The notes under the pieces were generated by a model. It had not been told where the DNA came from, ran no database searches, and worked only from the letters and a program-made list of their open reading frames with translations. From NCBI GenBank assembly GCA_016871255.1, contig VFZH01000023.1, positions 1 to 36,580 on the forward strand: a DNA stretch of 36,580 nt, read 5' to 3'. Made by a program: the position numbers and the translations under genes. This document shows positions 8,142-17,306 of the stretch, in pieces. How positions within the stretch are numbered: the first letter of the stretch is position 1; every line of letters starts with the position of its first letter. This DNA is from Acidimicrobiia bacterium (GTDB taxonomy: Bacteria > Acidobacteriota > Vicinamibacteria > Vicinamibacterales > UBA2999).

Positions 8142-8936
8142 TCATACGGCCACCGGCGCCTTGATGGCCGGGTGCGGGTCGTACCCCTCGACGGTGACGT
8201 CCTCGTAGCGGAACCGGTCGATCGACCGCACGGCCGGGTTGAGCTGCACGCGCGGCAGCGGACGGGGCGTCCGCGACAGCAGCTGCTCGGCCTGCGCGAG
8301 ATGGTTCAGGTAGAGGTGCGCATCGCCGAGGGTGTGGATGAACTCCCCCGCCTGCAGGTCCGACACCTGCGCGACCATCATCGTCAGCAGGGAGTACGAC
8401 GCGATGTTGAACGGCACGCCCAGGAACACGTCGGCCGACCGCTGGTAGAGCTGGCAGGAAAGCCGCCCGTCGGCTACGTAGAACTGGAACAGCACGTGGC
8501 ACGGCTGCAGCCGCATGCGATCGAGATCCGCCACGTTCCACGCGCTCACGATCAGCCGCCGGGAATCAGGACTGCGGCGGATCGTCTCGATGACCTGCGC
8601 GAGCTGATCGATCGTCCGCCCGTCCGGCGCCGGCCACGAGCGCCACTGGTGTCCGTAGATCGGCCCCAGCTCGCCCCGCTCGTCGGCCCACTCGTTCCAG
8701 ATCGACACGCCGTGCTCCTGCAGGTAGCGCACGTTGGTGTCGCCCGACAGGAACCAGAGCAGCTCGTGCACGACCGACGGCAGGTGGATCTTCTTCGTGG
8801 TCAGGAGCGGGAAGCCGGCCGCCAGATCGAAGCGCATCTGGTATCCGAACAGGCTGAGGGTGCCCGTGCCGGTGCGGTCCGCCTTGCGCGCGCCGCGCTC
8901 GAGAATCTCCCGCACCAGGTCGTGGTAGACCTTCAC
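8142..8936 (-). CDS. thyA: Thymidylate synthase
   Basis: A 264-residue protein, the same length as E. coli ThyA. It converts dUMP to dTMP with methylene-tetrahydrofolate. Visible motifs are [13 protein letters not shown] near the N-terminus (folate/dUMP-binding Arg21), the active-site [12 protein letters not shown] with Cys146, the [17 protein letters not shown] segment (residues 165-181), and [14 protein letters not shown]. The GTG at 8936 overlaps the TGA of def (GTGA) and gives the family length; a longer open frame upstream lies in def sequence on the same strand and is not real. The position between def and pcs suggests transcription from the def promoter. Confidence 0.95.
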   Translation of the reverse strand: MKVYHDLVREILERGARKADRTGTGTLSLFGYQMRFDLAAGFPLLTTKKIHLPSVVHELLWFLSGDTNVRYLQEHGVSIWNEWADERGELGPIYGHQWRSWPAPDGRTIDQLAQVIETIRRSPDSRRLIVSAWNVADLDRMRLQPCHVLFQFYVADGRLSCQLYQRSADVFLGVPFNIASYSLLTMMVAQVSDLQAGEFIHTLGDAHLYLNHLAQAEQLLSRTPRPLPRVQLNPAVRSIDRFRYEDVTVEGYDPHPAIKAPVAV

Positions 8937-9466
8937 TCCCCTTCGTCCCCCTTCGCCCAGTAGCGCGAATACTCCTCCAGATAGGACAGCGTGGCCATCG
9001 AGCGCATGCGATCGAAGAAGAGTACGCCGTCGAGATGGTCGGTCTCGTGCTGCGCCACGCGTGCAGGGAACCCGTGCAGCGGGAGCTCGATTGCGCGGCC
9101 CGTGCGGTCCAGCGCCCGGAGCACGATGTCGACGTGTCGCGGCACCATCCCGCGGATGTCGGGAATGCTGAGACACCCCTCCCAGCCCTCCTCGACCGCC
9201 GGGCCCGCGGGCACGATCTCCGGATTGACCAGGGTCACCACGTCGCTCGACTCGTCCGGTTCGTCATCGAGGAGCGCAACGAACAGCCGCAGCCCCTCGT
9301 GGACCTGCGGACCGGCCAGCCCCACCCCGTGGTACTCGCGCATCGTGTCGATCATGTCGTCGATGAGCTTCTGGACGGCCGGGGTCCGCAGCCCGGCGGG
9401 CGTGAGGGGACGGGCACGCTCACGGAGCACCGGGTGCCCCATGCGCGCCACCTTGAGAATCGACAT
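8933..9466 (-). CDS. def: Peptide deformylase
   Basis: A 177-residue metalloenzyme that removes the formyl group from nascent N-terminal methionine in the cytoplasm. All three signature motifs are present: GVGLAGPQV at 47-55 (a Gly replaces the more usual Ala in GLAAxQ), EGCLS at 96-100 with metal ligand Cys98, and QHETDHLDG at 139-147 with His140, Glu141 and His144. The gene heads a minus-strand run with thyA, pcs and an MFS transporter. A TATAAT box ends eight bases before the ATG, so the mRNA may have almost no leader. Confidence 0.96.
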   Translation of the reverse strand: MSILKVARMGHPVLRERARPLTPAGLRTPAVQKLIDDMIDTMREYHGVGLAGPQVHEGLRLFVALLDDEPDESSDVVTLVNPEIVPAGPAVEEGWEGCLSIPDIRGMVPRHVDIVLRALDRTGRAIELPLHGFPARVAQHETDHLDGVLFFDRMRSMATLSYLEEYSRYWAKGDEGE

Positions 9467-9474
9467 GGAGGAGA

Positions 9475-9480
9475 ATTATA
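9475..9480 (-). promoter_or_regulatory. TATAAT -10 box close to the def start codon
   Basis: The minus strand reads a consensus TATAAT ending eight bases before the def ATG. A transcript starting at the usual 6-8 bases downstream would begin at or within a few bases of the ATG. No clear -35 box is seen behind it, where the GGCTCAC repeats lie. Confidence 0.5.
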
Positions 9481-9503
9481 GGCTCACGGCTCACGGCTCA
9501 CGG
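9481..9503. repeat. Three tandem GGCTCAC heptamers between def and the Nudix gene
   Basis: GGCTCAC is repeated three times perfectly, followed by GG and the ATG of the Nudix gene. Degenerate relatives of the unit make up the long tract at 34741-34838. Confidence 0.85.
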
Positions 9504-10022
9504 ATGCTGCACTCTCACGACGATTCGCACGCCTACCGGCACTGCCCCGTCTGCGGTGGGCGGCTCGAAGCCCGCCTGCTCAAGGCCGGCGAGCCGACGC
9601 GTCTCGTCTGCGTGGACTGCGCCTTCGTCTTCTACATCGACCCCAAGCTGGCGGTCGGCACGATCATCAGCGACCGCGGCGGCCGCGTCGTGCTCGTCAG
9701 GCGCGCGATCGAGCCCGGGTACGGCAAGTGGGTGTTCCCCGGCGGCTACGTCGACCGCGGTGAGCCGCTCCTCTCTGCCGCCGTGCGCGAGGCGCGCGAG
9801 GAGTGCGGCCTCGACGTGCGGATCGACCGCCTCCTCAACGTCTATTCGTACGCGGGGCGCGCCCCGGTCATCGTGGTCTACGCCGCCACGATGACGGGCG
9901 GGCTGCTGGGCTGCGACGACGAAGGGCTGGAGGGACGCTTCTTCAAGCCGCACGAGATTCCGTGGGACGATCTGGCCTTCCGGAGCACGACGGACGCCCT
10001 CGCCGAGTTCCTGCGCGCCTGA
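9504..10022 (+). CDS. Nudix hydrolase with N-terminal zinc ribbon
   Basis: A 172-residue protein with an N-terminal zinc ribbon (CPVCGG at about residues 13-18 and CVDC at about 37-40) followed by a Nudix domain. The Nudix box is complete: GGYVDRGE-x7-REAREECGL at about residues 77-100. Proteins of this layout hydrolyse nucleoside diphosphate derivatives such as ADP-ribose, NADH or dinucleotide polyphosphates; the precise substrate cannot be read here. The ATG at 9504 directly follows the GGCTCAC repeats. An in-frame ATG at 9465 would add 13 residues encoded by the repeat and overlap def, so it is less likely. No ribosome-binding site is seen before 9504. Confidence 0.88.
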   Translation: MLHSHDDSHAYRHCPVCGGRLEARLLKAGEPTRLVCVDCAFVFYIDPKLAVGTIISDRGGRVVLVRRAIEPGYGKWVFPGGYVDRGEPLLSAAVREAREECGLDVRIDRLLNVYSYAGRAPVIVVYAATMTGGLLGCDDEGLEGRFFKPHEIPWDDLAFRSTTDALAEFLRA

Positions 10023-10043
10023 CCCCGTCGTGCCCCTTCCCCG

Positions 10044-10406
10044 ATGATCTCCCGAGCCCTGGCCGACGGCGTCCTGCTCCTGCACCTGGCGTTCATCGCC
10101 TTCGTGCTGGCGGGCGGCCTGCTGGCCCTGCGGTGGCGCCGGGTCCCCCTCGTACACCTGCCCGCCGCTCTTTGGGGTGTGTTCGTCGAGGCGTCGGGAG
10201 GCATCTGCCCCCTGACGCCACTCGAGAACCTGTTGCGGCAGAGAGCAGGTGATGCCGGCTACACCGGCGGTTTCGTCGAGCACTATCTCGTTCCTGCCAT
10301 CTACCCGGCCGGGCTCACCTGGAACGTACAGGTCGTGCTCGCCAGTCTGATCGCGGCAGTGAACATCGGAGTCTACTGGCTGGTCTGGCGGCGGAGGCGG
10401 CGATGA
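10044..10406 (+). CDS. DUF2784 family membrane protein
   Basis: A 120-residue protein with three or four hydrophobic segments (about 5-28, 35-50, 80-110). The pattern LLHLAFIAFVLAGGLLALRW, then LPAALWGVFVEASGGICPLTPLEN and GGFVEHYLVPAIYP is characteristic of DUF2784, an inner-membrane family without a known function. It begins 21 bases after the Nudix gene on the same strand, so the two may be co-transcribed. Confidence 0.8.
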   Translation: MISRALADGVLLLHLAFIAFVLAGGLLALRWRRVPLVHLPAALWGVFVEASGGICPLTPLENLLRQRAGDAGYTGGFVEHYLVPAIYPAGLTWNVQVVLASLIAAVNIGVYWLVWRRRRR

Positions 10407-10425
10407 TGTCTGGCTGGCAGCGTCT

Positions 10426-11529
10426 GTGAGCGTCACGGTTCTCGGGTTGTTGGTCGGCGGGGGCGCCCTGCTGGTTGTCGGAGGAGACCTGCTCGTGCGA
10501 GGCGCCAGCCAGCTGGCCCGCGCGGCCGGCTTGTCGCCGCTCATCATCGGTCTGACCGTCGTGTCGTTCGGGACGAGCGCCCCCGAACTCGCCACCAGCA
10601 CCCTGGCGGCGCTTCGCGGCCAGGGCGACGTGGCCTTCGGCAACGTCGTCGGCAGCAACATCTTCAACGTCCTCGTCGTGCTGGGTGCCTCGGCCGTCAT
10701 CACACCGCTCGTCGTGGCACAGAAGCTCGTGTGGTTCGACGTGCCGCTGATGATCGGTCTGTCGGTCGCGGTGGTGGCGCTCGGGTGGGACGGTTCGGTC
10801 AGCCGCCTCGAAGGGCTGTTGCTGGTCATGGGCCTCGTGGCGATGGTCGCGTACTCGGTCCGATCGGAACGGAACGAAGCACCGGAGGTAATCCAGGAAT
10901 ACGAGGACGAATACGGCGACCGCGGCCCGGGCCGCCGCCGCGGCCTTCCCTATGCGGTCGGGGTGACGCTGGCCGGCCTGACGGTGCTGGTGCTCGGCTC
11001 GAGGCTGTTCGTGGACGGCGCCGTCGCCGCCGCGCGCGTGCTGGGCGTGAGCGAGCTGGTCATCGGCCTGACGATCGTGGCGGCTGGCACCTCCCTGCCC
11101 GAGCTGGTCACGTCCATCGTGGCCGCCATGAAGAAGGAGCAGGACATCGCGGTCGGGAACGTCGTCGGCAGCAACGTCTTCAACATCCTCGGCGTGCTCG
11201 GCATCGCCGCGCTGGCGGCGCCCTCGGGCGTGGCGGTCTCGGAGGTGGCCCTCGGCGTCGACGTCCCCGTGATGATCGCCACCGCGGTCGCCTGCCTGCC
11301 GATCTTCTTCACGGGTCACGCGGTCCTGCGCTGGGAAGGGCTGGTGCTCGTCGGCTACTACGCCGCCTACCTGGCGTTCGTCGTCCTCGACGCCACCCGG
11401 CACGACAGCCTTCCGCTGTTCAGCGGGTTCATGCTGGCGTTCGTCCTGCCCCTGACCGTGCTGACGATGATCGTGGTGACCGTGCGCGAAGTCCGGTCGA
11501 GACGCGCGTCGCAGGACCGAACCGTGTGA
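10426..11529 (+). CDS. Calcium/sodium antiporter, CaCA family (YrbG-like)
   Basis: A 367-residue inner-membrane exchanger with ten predicted helices in two inverted halves. Each half carries the family alpha repeat: GTSAPELATS followed by GNVVGSNIFN (about residues 45-80), and GTSLPELVTS followed by GNVVGSNVFN (about 223-255). The Glu in each PEL is the ion-binding residue of the family. A charged cytoplasmic loop (about 145-170, RSERNEAPEVIQEYEDEYGD) separates the halves. The protein would export Ca2+ in exchange for Na+ or H+. The start is GTG at 10426, 19 bases after the DUF2784 gene. Confidence 0.92.
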   Translation: MSVTVLGLLVGGGALLVVGGDLLVRGASQLARAAGLSPLIIGLTVVSFGTSAPELATSTLAALRGQGDVAFGNVVGSNIFNVLVVLGASAVITPLVVAQKLVWFDVPLMIGLSVAVVALGWDGSVSRLEGLLLVMGLVAMVAYSVRSERNEAPEVIQEYEDEYGDRGPGRRRGLPYAVGVTLAGLTVLVLGSRLFVDGAVAAARVLGVSELVIGLTIVAAGTSLPELVTSIVAAMKKEQDIAVGNVVGSNVFNILGVLGIAALAAPSGVAVSEVALGVDVPVMIATAVACLPIFFTGHAVLRWEGLVLVGYYAAYLAFVVLDATRHDSLPLFSGFMLAFVLPLTVLTMIVVTVREVRSRRASQDRTV

Positions 11530-11599
11530 CACGGGGTCCTGGACGTGGCCTGATCGATCCCGGCGCACGACGCTCACCGGCTGGCGCCCCTCGCGGGAA

Positions 11600-12565
11600 G
11601 TGCTGTACAACGTCGTGGTGACCGACGACCCTGCGGCCGAACAGGCCGCGGCCGTGACGCGCCCCCCGCTCGTCACGCTCCTGGCCGTCCTGCAACTGCT
11701 GGGCGCCGCCGGAGGCCTCCTTGGGGGCGTGGTGATCCTCGGCGCGGTGGCCGCTGGCGCCCAGGTGGAGCAGGCTGGCGTCATCGGGTTCGTGCTGCTC
11801 GCGACCGGCACGGTTCAGCTCGTCTGCGGCACGGGGCTGTGGAAGCTGCGGCCGCACGGTCGCACGATGCAGCTCGCGTTCGCCTGGGTCGGGCTTATCG
11901 GGTTCCCCTTCGGCACGCTGATCTCGATCCTGATCCTCGTGTACCTCCTGAAGCCGGAGATGCGGCTGCTGTTCTCCGGCAGAATGGACGATCTCTCGGC
12001 AGACGAGCGCGCGCATATCGCCGCGGTGAGCCGGGGGCCGCTCGCCACGGCCGTCATGGCGGCGGTCATCGGCATCACGGCGCTCGCGGTCGTGGCGCTG
12101 CTGGCCATCGTGACCTTCCCGCAGCTCCTCAGCGAGCGGCAGTCCGCCAACGAGGCCTCCGCCATCGGAACGCTCCGAGCCATCAACAGCGCCCAGATCG
12201 CCTTCGCCGCGGCCTGCGGCAACGGCTTCTACGCGCCGACGCTCGCGGCGCTGGCCGCTCCGGCGCCGGGACAATCCAAAGGGTTCCTCGCGGCCGAGAT
12301 GGCGCGGGAACCCCTCGTCACCAGCGGGTACGCCGTCACCCTCTCGCCGGGCGACGTCGCCGACAGCCCCGCGGCGTGCAACGGGACCGAGGTCGTGTCG
12401 GCCTACGCCGTCGAAGCCGTGCCGCTCACCGCGGGCGACAGCGGCGTCCGCTTCTTCGCCACGAACCAGGAGGGCGTCATCTTCGAGTCCACCTCGCCGA
12501 TCCTGATGACGCTCGACGGCGTGCCGCCGGATGCCACGCCGATCGACGAAGACGTGCAGCCGTGA
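11600..12565 (+). CDS. Polytopic membrane protein ending in a type IV pilin-like core
   Basis: A 321-residue protein. Residues 20-125 hold about three transmembrane segments with a charged loop (KLRPHGRT). After a cytoplasmic stretch, residues 150-173 form another hydrophobic helix (AVMAAVIGITALAVVALLAI) that runs into FPQLLSERQSANEASAIGTL and RAINSAQIAFAAACGNGFYA. This second part matches the alpha-1 helix and following core of acidobacterial and deltaproteobacterial type IV pilins, where the usual text is IPNLL-x-R-x-SANEASAIGSLRTINSAQ. The pilin leader with G/FTLIE and the Glu5 are absent, so prepilin peptidase cleavage is unlikely. Two Cys (about 206 and 266) could form a disulfide in the globular part. 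Start is GTG 11600; GTG 11615 or 11618 are alternatives. Function is unknown. Confidence 0.72.
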   Translation: MLYNVVVTDDPAAEQAAAVTRPPLVTLLAVLQLLGAAGGLLGGVVILGAVAAGAQVEQAGVIGFVLLATGTVQLVCGTGLWKLRPHGRTMQLAFAWVGLIGFPFGTLISILILVYLLKPEMRLLFSGRMDDLSADERAHIAAVSRGPLATAVMAAVIGITALAVVALLAIVTFPQLLSERQSANEASAIGTLRAINSAQIAFAAACGNGFYAPTLAALAAPAPGQSKGFLAAEMAREPLVTSGYAVTLSPGDVADSPAACNGTEVVSAYAVEAVPLTAGDSGVRFFATNQEGVIFESTSPILMTLDGVPPDATPIDEDVQP

Positions 12566-12578
12566 AGGGATCACGGTT

Positions 12579-13671
12579 ATGAGCGACATCCTGCTCGGAA
12601 AAGGCGCAGCGCCCGTCCATCTGCTCGCGCGCTACGGCAACCGTCACGGTCTGGTGGCCGGTGCAACCGGCACCGGCAAGACGGTCACGCTGATGGTGCT
12701 CGCGGAAGGCTTCTCCCGGCTCGGGGTCCCCGTGTTCATCGCCGACGTGAAGGGCGACGTGGCGGGACTGGCAGCAGCAGGGGCCGGCGGTGATCGGGTC
12801 CACCAGCGGGCAACCGACGTCGGGCTCGCGGGCTACACGCCGGAAGCCAGTCCGGTGATCTTCTGGGACCTGTACGGAAGAGCTGGCCATCCGGTCAGGA
12901 CGACGATCAGCGAAATCGGCCCGACGCTGCTCGCACGCATCCTCGAGCTGAACGACACGCAGGCGGGCGTCCTCGAGATCGCCTTCGCGCTGGCGGACGA
13001 CCGGGGCCTGCTGCTGCTCGACCTCGACGACCTCCGCGCGCTGCTCGGGTTCGTCGCCGAACGGCGCAAGGAGGTCTCGGCCGAATACGGCCTGGTCAGC
13101 CAGGCCTCGGTGTCGGCGATTCAGCGGGCGCTGCTTGCACTGGAGCGGGAGGGGGCGGCCGACTTCTTCGGCGAACCGGCCCTGGAGCTGACCGATCTCC
13201 TGCGCACCGACCTCGGCGGCCGCGGCGTCATCTCGATCCTGTCGGCCGACCAGCTGGTCCTCAGGCCGCGCCTCTAAGGCCGTGCCACTGCCGGTCGAGC
13301 GCACGCTGATCGCACCGCCCCGCTGTCGCATGGGCGCGCTGACGACAGAGGAGCGAGCCGCCGTGATGGCGCGGAGCCCCGTGGGCGCGAAGTACAAGAC
13401 GGCCGTCAACCGCGAGTCGGCGTTCGAGCGGCTCGCCCAGCGGCACGAGGGCGCCGCGCAGGCCGACACACACGAGGCGCCGTCACCGGCGCGAGGGAAG
13501 TCGGCGCCAGCCGAGGCCGGCCGGGGCGCCCCGGGCGGCCTGTTGTGGGGAACGGGCCGCCGCCAGGGGCTCGTCGAGACGATGGCCAAGCAGGCGGCGA
13601 GGACCGCCGGCAGCCAGATCAGCCGGCGCATCCTGCGGGGCGTGCTCGGCGGGATCCTCGGCGGGCGGTGA
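12579..13671 (+). pseudogene. HerA/FtsK-like ATPase (DUF853, YjgR-like) with internal deletion
   Basis: From ATG 12579 a 232-residue frame shows the N-terminal half of the DUF853 ATPases: ILLGKGAAPVHLLARYGNRH, Walker A GATGTGKTVT (about 28-37), FIADVKGDVAGLAAAG, GHPVRTTISEIGP and the segment up to ILSADQLVLRPRL. The frame stops at TAA 13275-13277. Another plus frame, read from about 13276 to the TGA at 13671, gives the C-terminal end of the same family: PLPVERTLIAPPR, MGALTTEERAAVMARSP, and a glycine/arginine-rich tail ISRRILRGVLGGILGGR. About 150 residues between them, including the Walker B region (usually FFFDEAHLLF), are missing. Full-length relatives are near 500 aa. ATP hydrolysis is therefore unlikely. 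A start GTG at 13282 exists for the second part, but whether it is translated is unknown. Confidence 0.85.
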
Positions 13672-13687
13672 GGACGGAAGGAGACCG

Positions 13688-14320
13688 ATGGGCGTATCCG
13701 CGATCGAGGCGCTCCGGCGCCTGCAGGAGGGCAATCGGCGCTTCTGCACCAACGTCATCAGCTCGGACGCGCTGGCGACCCGCTCCAGGCGCGAGGAACT
13801 CGCGATGTCACAGCAGCCCTTCGCCATCGTGCTCGGGTGCTCCGACTCGCGCGTGCCGGCGGAGCTCGTATTCGACCAGGGGCTCGGGGATCTGTTCGTC
13901 ATCCGCGTCGCGGGCAACATCGTCGCGCCGTCGCAGGTGGGGAGCGTGGAGTTCGCCGCCTCGCGGTTCGGCACGCGCCTGGTCGTCGTGCTCGGCCACA
14001 CGCAGTGCGGCGCGATCCTGGCCACGATCGAAGCGCTGCAGCAGCCGAGCGGAGACCAGTCACGCAACCTGCGATCGATCGTGGAGCGCGTGCGGCCGTC
14101 GGTCGAGACGCTGCTCCACACCGATCTGCGGCACGACCCCGAGGCGCTCGTCCGGGCAGCCGGGCGCGCCAACATCAGGGCGTCCGCGAACCACTTGCGC
14201 CACGGGTCGCGAATCCTCGAGCAGCTGATTCAGGACGACGGCCTGGTCGTCGTGGGCGGCGAGTACTCGCTGGAGTCGGGTGTCGTGGAGTTCTTCGACG
14301 GCGTGCCCGACTCCGGGTAG
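13688..14320 (+). CDS. Beta-class carbonic anhydrase
   Basis: A 210-residue zinc enzyme interconverting CO2 and bicarbonate in the cytoplasm. The zinc ligands and catalytic dyad are all visible: CSDSR at 51-55 (Cys51, Asp53, Arg55) and GHTQCGA at 103-109 (His104, Cys107). The segment FVIRVAGNIVAPSQVGSVEF is the conserved dimer-interface part of the family. AGGAG eight bases upstream supports the ATG at 13688. The gene follows the broken HerA-like gene by 16 bases on the same strand and ends facing the aldolase gene. Confidence 0.94.
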   Translation: MGVSAIEALRRLQEGNRRFCTNVISSDALATRSRREELAMSQQPFAIVLGCSDSRVPAELVFDQGLGDLFVIRVAGNIVAPSQVGSVEFAASRFGTRLVVVLGHTQCGAILATIEALQQPSGDQSRNLRSIVERVRPSVETLLHTDLRHDPEALVRAAGRANIRASANHLRHGSRILEQLIQDDGLVVVGGEYSLESGVVEFFDGVPDSG

Positions 14321-14343
14321 CCTCGAGCGTCCCCGTACACGGC

Positions 14344-15432
<1,089 letters not shown>

Positions 15433-15446
15433 GAGAGCTCCTCAGC

Positions 15447-15538
15447 AGAAAATCCCAAATCCCGAATCCCAATTCCCAAGTCCCAAATCCCAAGTCCCAA
15501 ATCCCAAGCCAAGGCCCACGTTCCGAATCCCAAAGTTA
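15447..15538. repeat. Heptanucleotide repeat tract (AATCCCA class)
   Basis: At least eight nearly perfect units (AATCCCA, AATCCCG, ATTCCCA, AGTCCCA) with a seven-base period, then less regular units to the end of thiI. It fills the whole gap between aldolase and thiI and enters the last codons of thiI. It is the inverse orientation of the tract at 2881-2928. Confidence 0.85.
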
Positions 15539-16708
15539 TACATCGGGGAACTCGAATTCCTCCACGGCGGCCGCTTCCACGGCCTGCCCGACGATCCCGT
15601 CGATGTCCAGCGCCGCTTCGGCGCGCTCGACCGTCGCGCGCCGGGCCTTCGTCTGCGGGTTGCGGGGCGTGAACAGCGTGCAGCAGTCCTGGTCCGGCAC
15701 GATGGAGATCGGGTACGTCCCAAGGGCCCGTGCCTCGCTCATGATCTCCTCCTTGTCCATGCCGACCAGCGGCCGGAGGATCGGCAGGCTCGCGACGTTC
15801 CCGATCACCGCGAGGTTCTCCAGCGTCTGGGACGCCACCTGACCCACCGCCTCGCCGGTGACCAGCGCCTGCGCCCGCCTGGCCCGTGCGATGCGCTCGG
15901 CAATCCTCAGCATCAGCCGACGGTACACGACCACGCGCAGCGGGCCCGGCACGGCGAGGACGACCTGCTGCTGGAGATCACCGAACGGCACGAGATACAG
16001 CCTCGAGCGGAGCTGCCGGCGTGTCAGCAGATCGACGAGCTGTCGCGCCTTCTCCTGCGAGGCGCGCGAGAGGATCGGGTAGCTGTGGAAGTGGACGAAC
16101 GTCACCGCGCAGCCGCGCTTCATGGCCCGGAACGCGGCCACCGGCGAGTCGATACCGCCCGACAGCAGGCAGACCACGCGCCCGGCGGTGCCGGCCGGCA
16201 GCCCGCCCGGGCCGCGCTCCTTGCCGAAGTAGTAGAACGCTTCGTCGGTCAGCACCTCCACGTGCACCACCAGCTCGGGCCGCTCGAGGTCCACGCGCCA
16301 CCCCCGGGCCTGGCCGATGCGCCCGCCCACTTCGCGTTCGATCTGTGGCGAGGTCAGGGGGAAGCGCTTGTCGGCGCGCTTCGCCGACACCCGGAAGCTG
16401 CCGGCTTCGCGCGCGCCCAGGTCGCGGAGCACGGCTGCCGCGATCGCATCCAGGTCGAGCCGCTCGCGCCCGGCCAGCGAGTAGTTGGCGATCCCGAAGG
16501 TGGTCTTCAATCGCTCCGCCACCCTGTCCGGATCGACACCAGGTCCCGGCACGACTTCAATCCGCCCCATCAGCGACCGCACGACCGTCCCCCCGAGATC
16601 GCGCACGGCCTGCCGCAGGTTGCGCACGAGCCGCGCCAGGAACCAGGGCCGGTTCTTCCCCTTGAGCGCGATCTCCTGGTAGTGGACGAGGAATGAGGGC
16701 GAAGACAT
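15536..16708 (-). CDS. thiI: tRNA 4-thiouridine synthase / sulfurtransferase ThiI, without rhodanese domain
   Basis: A 390-residue protein with a ferredoxin-like N-terminal domain and THUMP domain (about residues 1-165) and a PP-loop adenylation domain with SGGIDSPVA at 183-191, HFHSYP at about 207-212 and the conserved LVTGEAVGQVASQTLENL segment. It adenylates U8 of tRNA and inserts sulfur, and may donate sulfur for thiamine thiazole. The C-terminal rhodanese domain of the E. coli enzyme is absent, which is the common short form (about 390-400 aa), so sulfur is delivered by another route. The start ATG lies at the edge of a heptanucleotide tract and diverges from the gene at 16800. Confidence 0.94.
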   Translation of the reverse strand: MSSPSFLVHYQEIALKGKNRPWFLARLVRNLRQAVRDLGGTVVRSLMGRIEVVPGPGVDPDRVAERLKTTFGIANYSLAGRERLDLDAIAAAVLRDLGAREAGSFRVSAKRADKRFPLTSPQIEREVGGRIGQARGWRVDLERPELVVHVEVLTDEAFYYFGKERGPGGLPAGTAGRVVCLLSGGIDSPVAAFRAMKRGCAVTFVHFHSYPILSRASQEKARQLVDLLTRRQLRSRLYLVPFGDLQQQVVLAVPGPLRVVVYRRLMLRIAERIARARRAQALVTGEAVGQVASQTLENLAVIGNVASLPILRPLVGMDKEEIMSEARALGTYPISIVPDQDCCTLFTPRNPQTKARRATVERAEAALDIDGIVGQAVEAAAVEEFEFPDV

Positions 16709-16790
16709 TGAAGATTGAGGATTGGTGATTGACGATTGATTGGTGATTGGTGATTGGTGATTGGTGATTGGTGATTGCAGACTACATTGA
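16709..16790. repeat. Heptanucleotide repeat tract (ATTGGTG class) between divergent genes
   Basis: Units ATTGAAG, ATTGAGG, ATTGGTG, ATTGACG, one 4-base ATTG, then five ATTGGTG units and ATTGCAG, all in a seven-base period. They fill nearly all of the 91 bases between the divergent start codons of thiI and the gene at 16800. Confidence 0.85.
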
Positions 16791-16799
16791 GGACTGCAG

Positions 16800-17306
16800 A
16801 TGCGCGATCTGTTCGCCTCACTCGTCGCTCTCGTGCTCGTGTTCGCTGCGCTGAGCCTGGCGACGACGCTGCACTACTACCGCAAGCGGCGGGAGCGCGC
16901 GGCGCAGGCCGAGCGGAGCCGCGGCCGCCGCATCATCGCCGAGCTGCCGGTCGGCGAGGACCTCACGCTGTTCACGGAAGACGCGGTCCGCTTCTACTAC
17001 GGCTCACTGTCGGTGGACAAGGCGGCCGTCATGGCGGTCCGGGTGCTGATCAACGGCGCGCCGATCGCCACCGTCACCTCCACGCGCGCGCCCCAGGGCG
17101 CGCTTCAGCCCACGTCGGTCGACGACCGCCCGGACGGCATCGCGCGCGACCGCTGGGACGTCGCCCTCGAAACGCTGGAGGGCACCACGCTGGTCGAGTG
17201 CGGCGCCGTGCGCGAACGCGTCTCGCAGGAGCTGGCGCGCAAGGTCTTCGACGCCGTGAAGGCGGACGTGGAACGCCGGAACGCGTCTACCACTCCACTT
17301 CGCTGA
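16800..17306 (+). CDS. Membrane-anchored protein of unknown function
   Basis: A 168-residue protein not recognised. An N-terminal hydrophobic helix (about residues 4-22, FASLVALVLVFAALSLATTL) is followed by a basic stretch (YYRKRRERAAQAERSRGRR) and a soluble domain of about 125 residues with alternating strands. The helix with following positive charges suggests an anchor with a cytoplasmic domain. The 3' end overlaps the end of the convergent adenosyltransferase gene by 20 bases. Codon use is like that of the neighbours, and the frame is open from just behind the repeat tract. Confidence 0.65.
   Translation: MRDLFASLVALVLVFAALSLATTLHYYRKRRERAAQAERSRGRRIIAELPVGEDLTLFTEDAVRFYYGSLSVDKAAVMAVRVLINGAPIATVTSTRAPQGALQPTSVDDRPDGIARDRWDVALETLEGTTLVECGAVRERVSQELARKVFDAVKADVERRNASTTPLR

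Noticed and set aside
8991-9503. Long upstream extension of the Nudix gene through def on the opposite strand
   Set aside because: The extension has no domain pattern and is antisense to peptide deformylase; the zinc ribbon begins right after the ATG at 9504.
12579-13277. Reading the HerA-like N-terminal half as a complete short ATPase
   Set aside because: The C-terminal end of the same family follows immediately in another frame, which indicates deletion and not a natural short form.
15447-15538. CRISPR array
   Set aside because: The units are only seven bases long with no spacers; it is a simple tandem heptamer tract.
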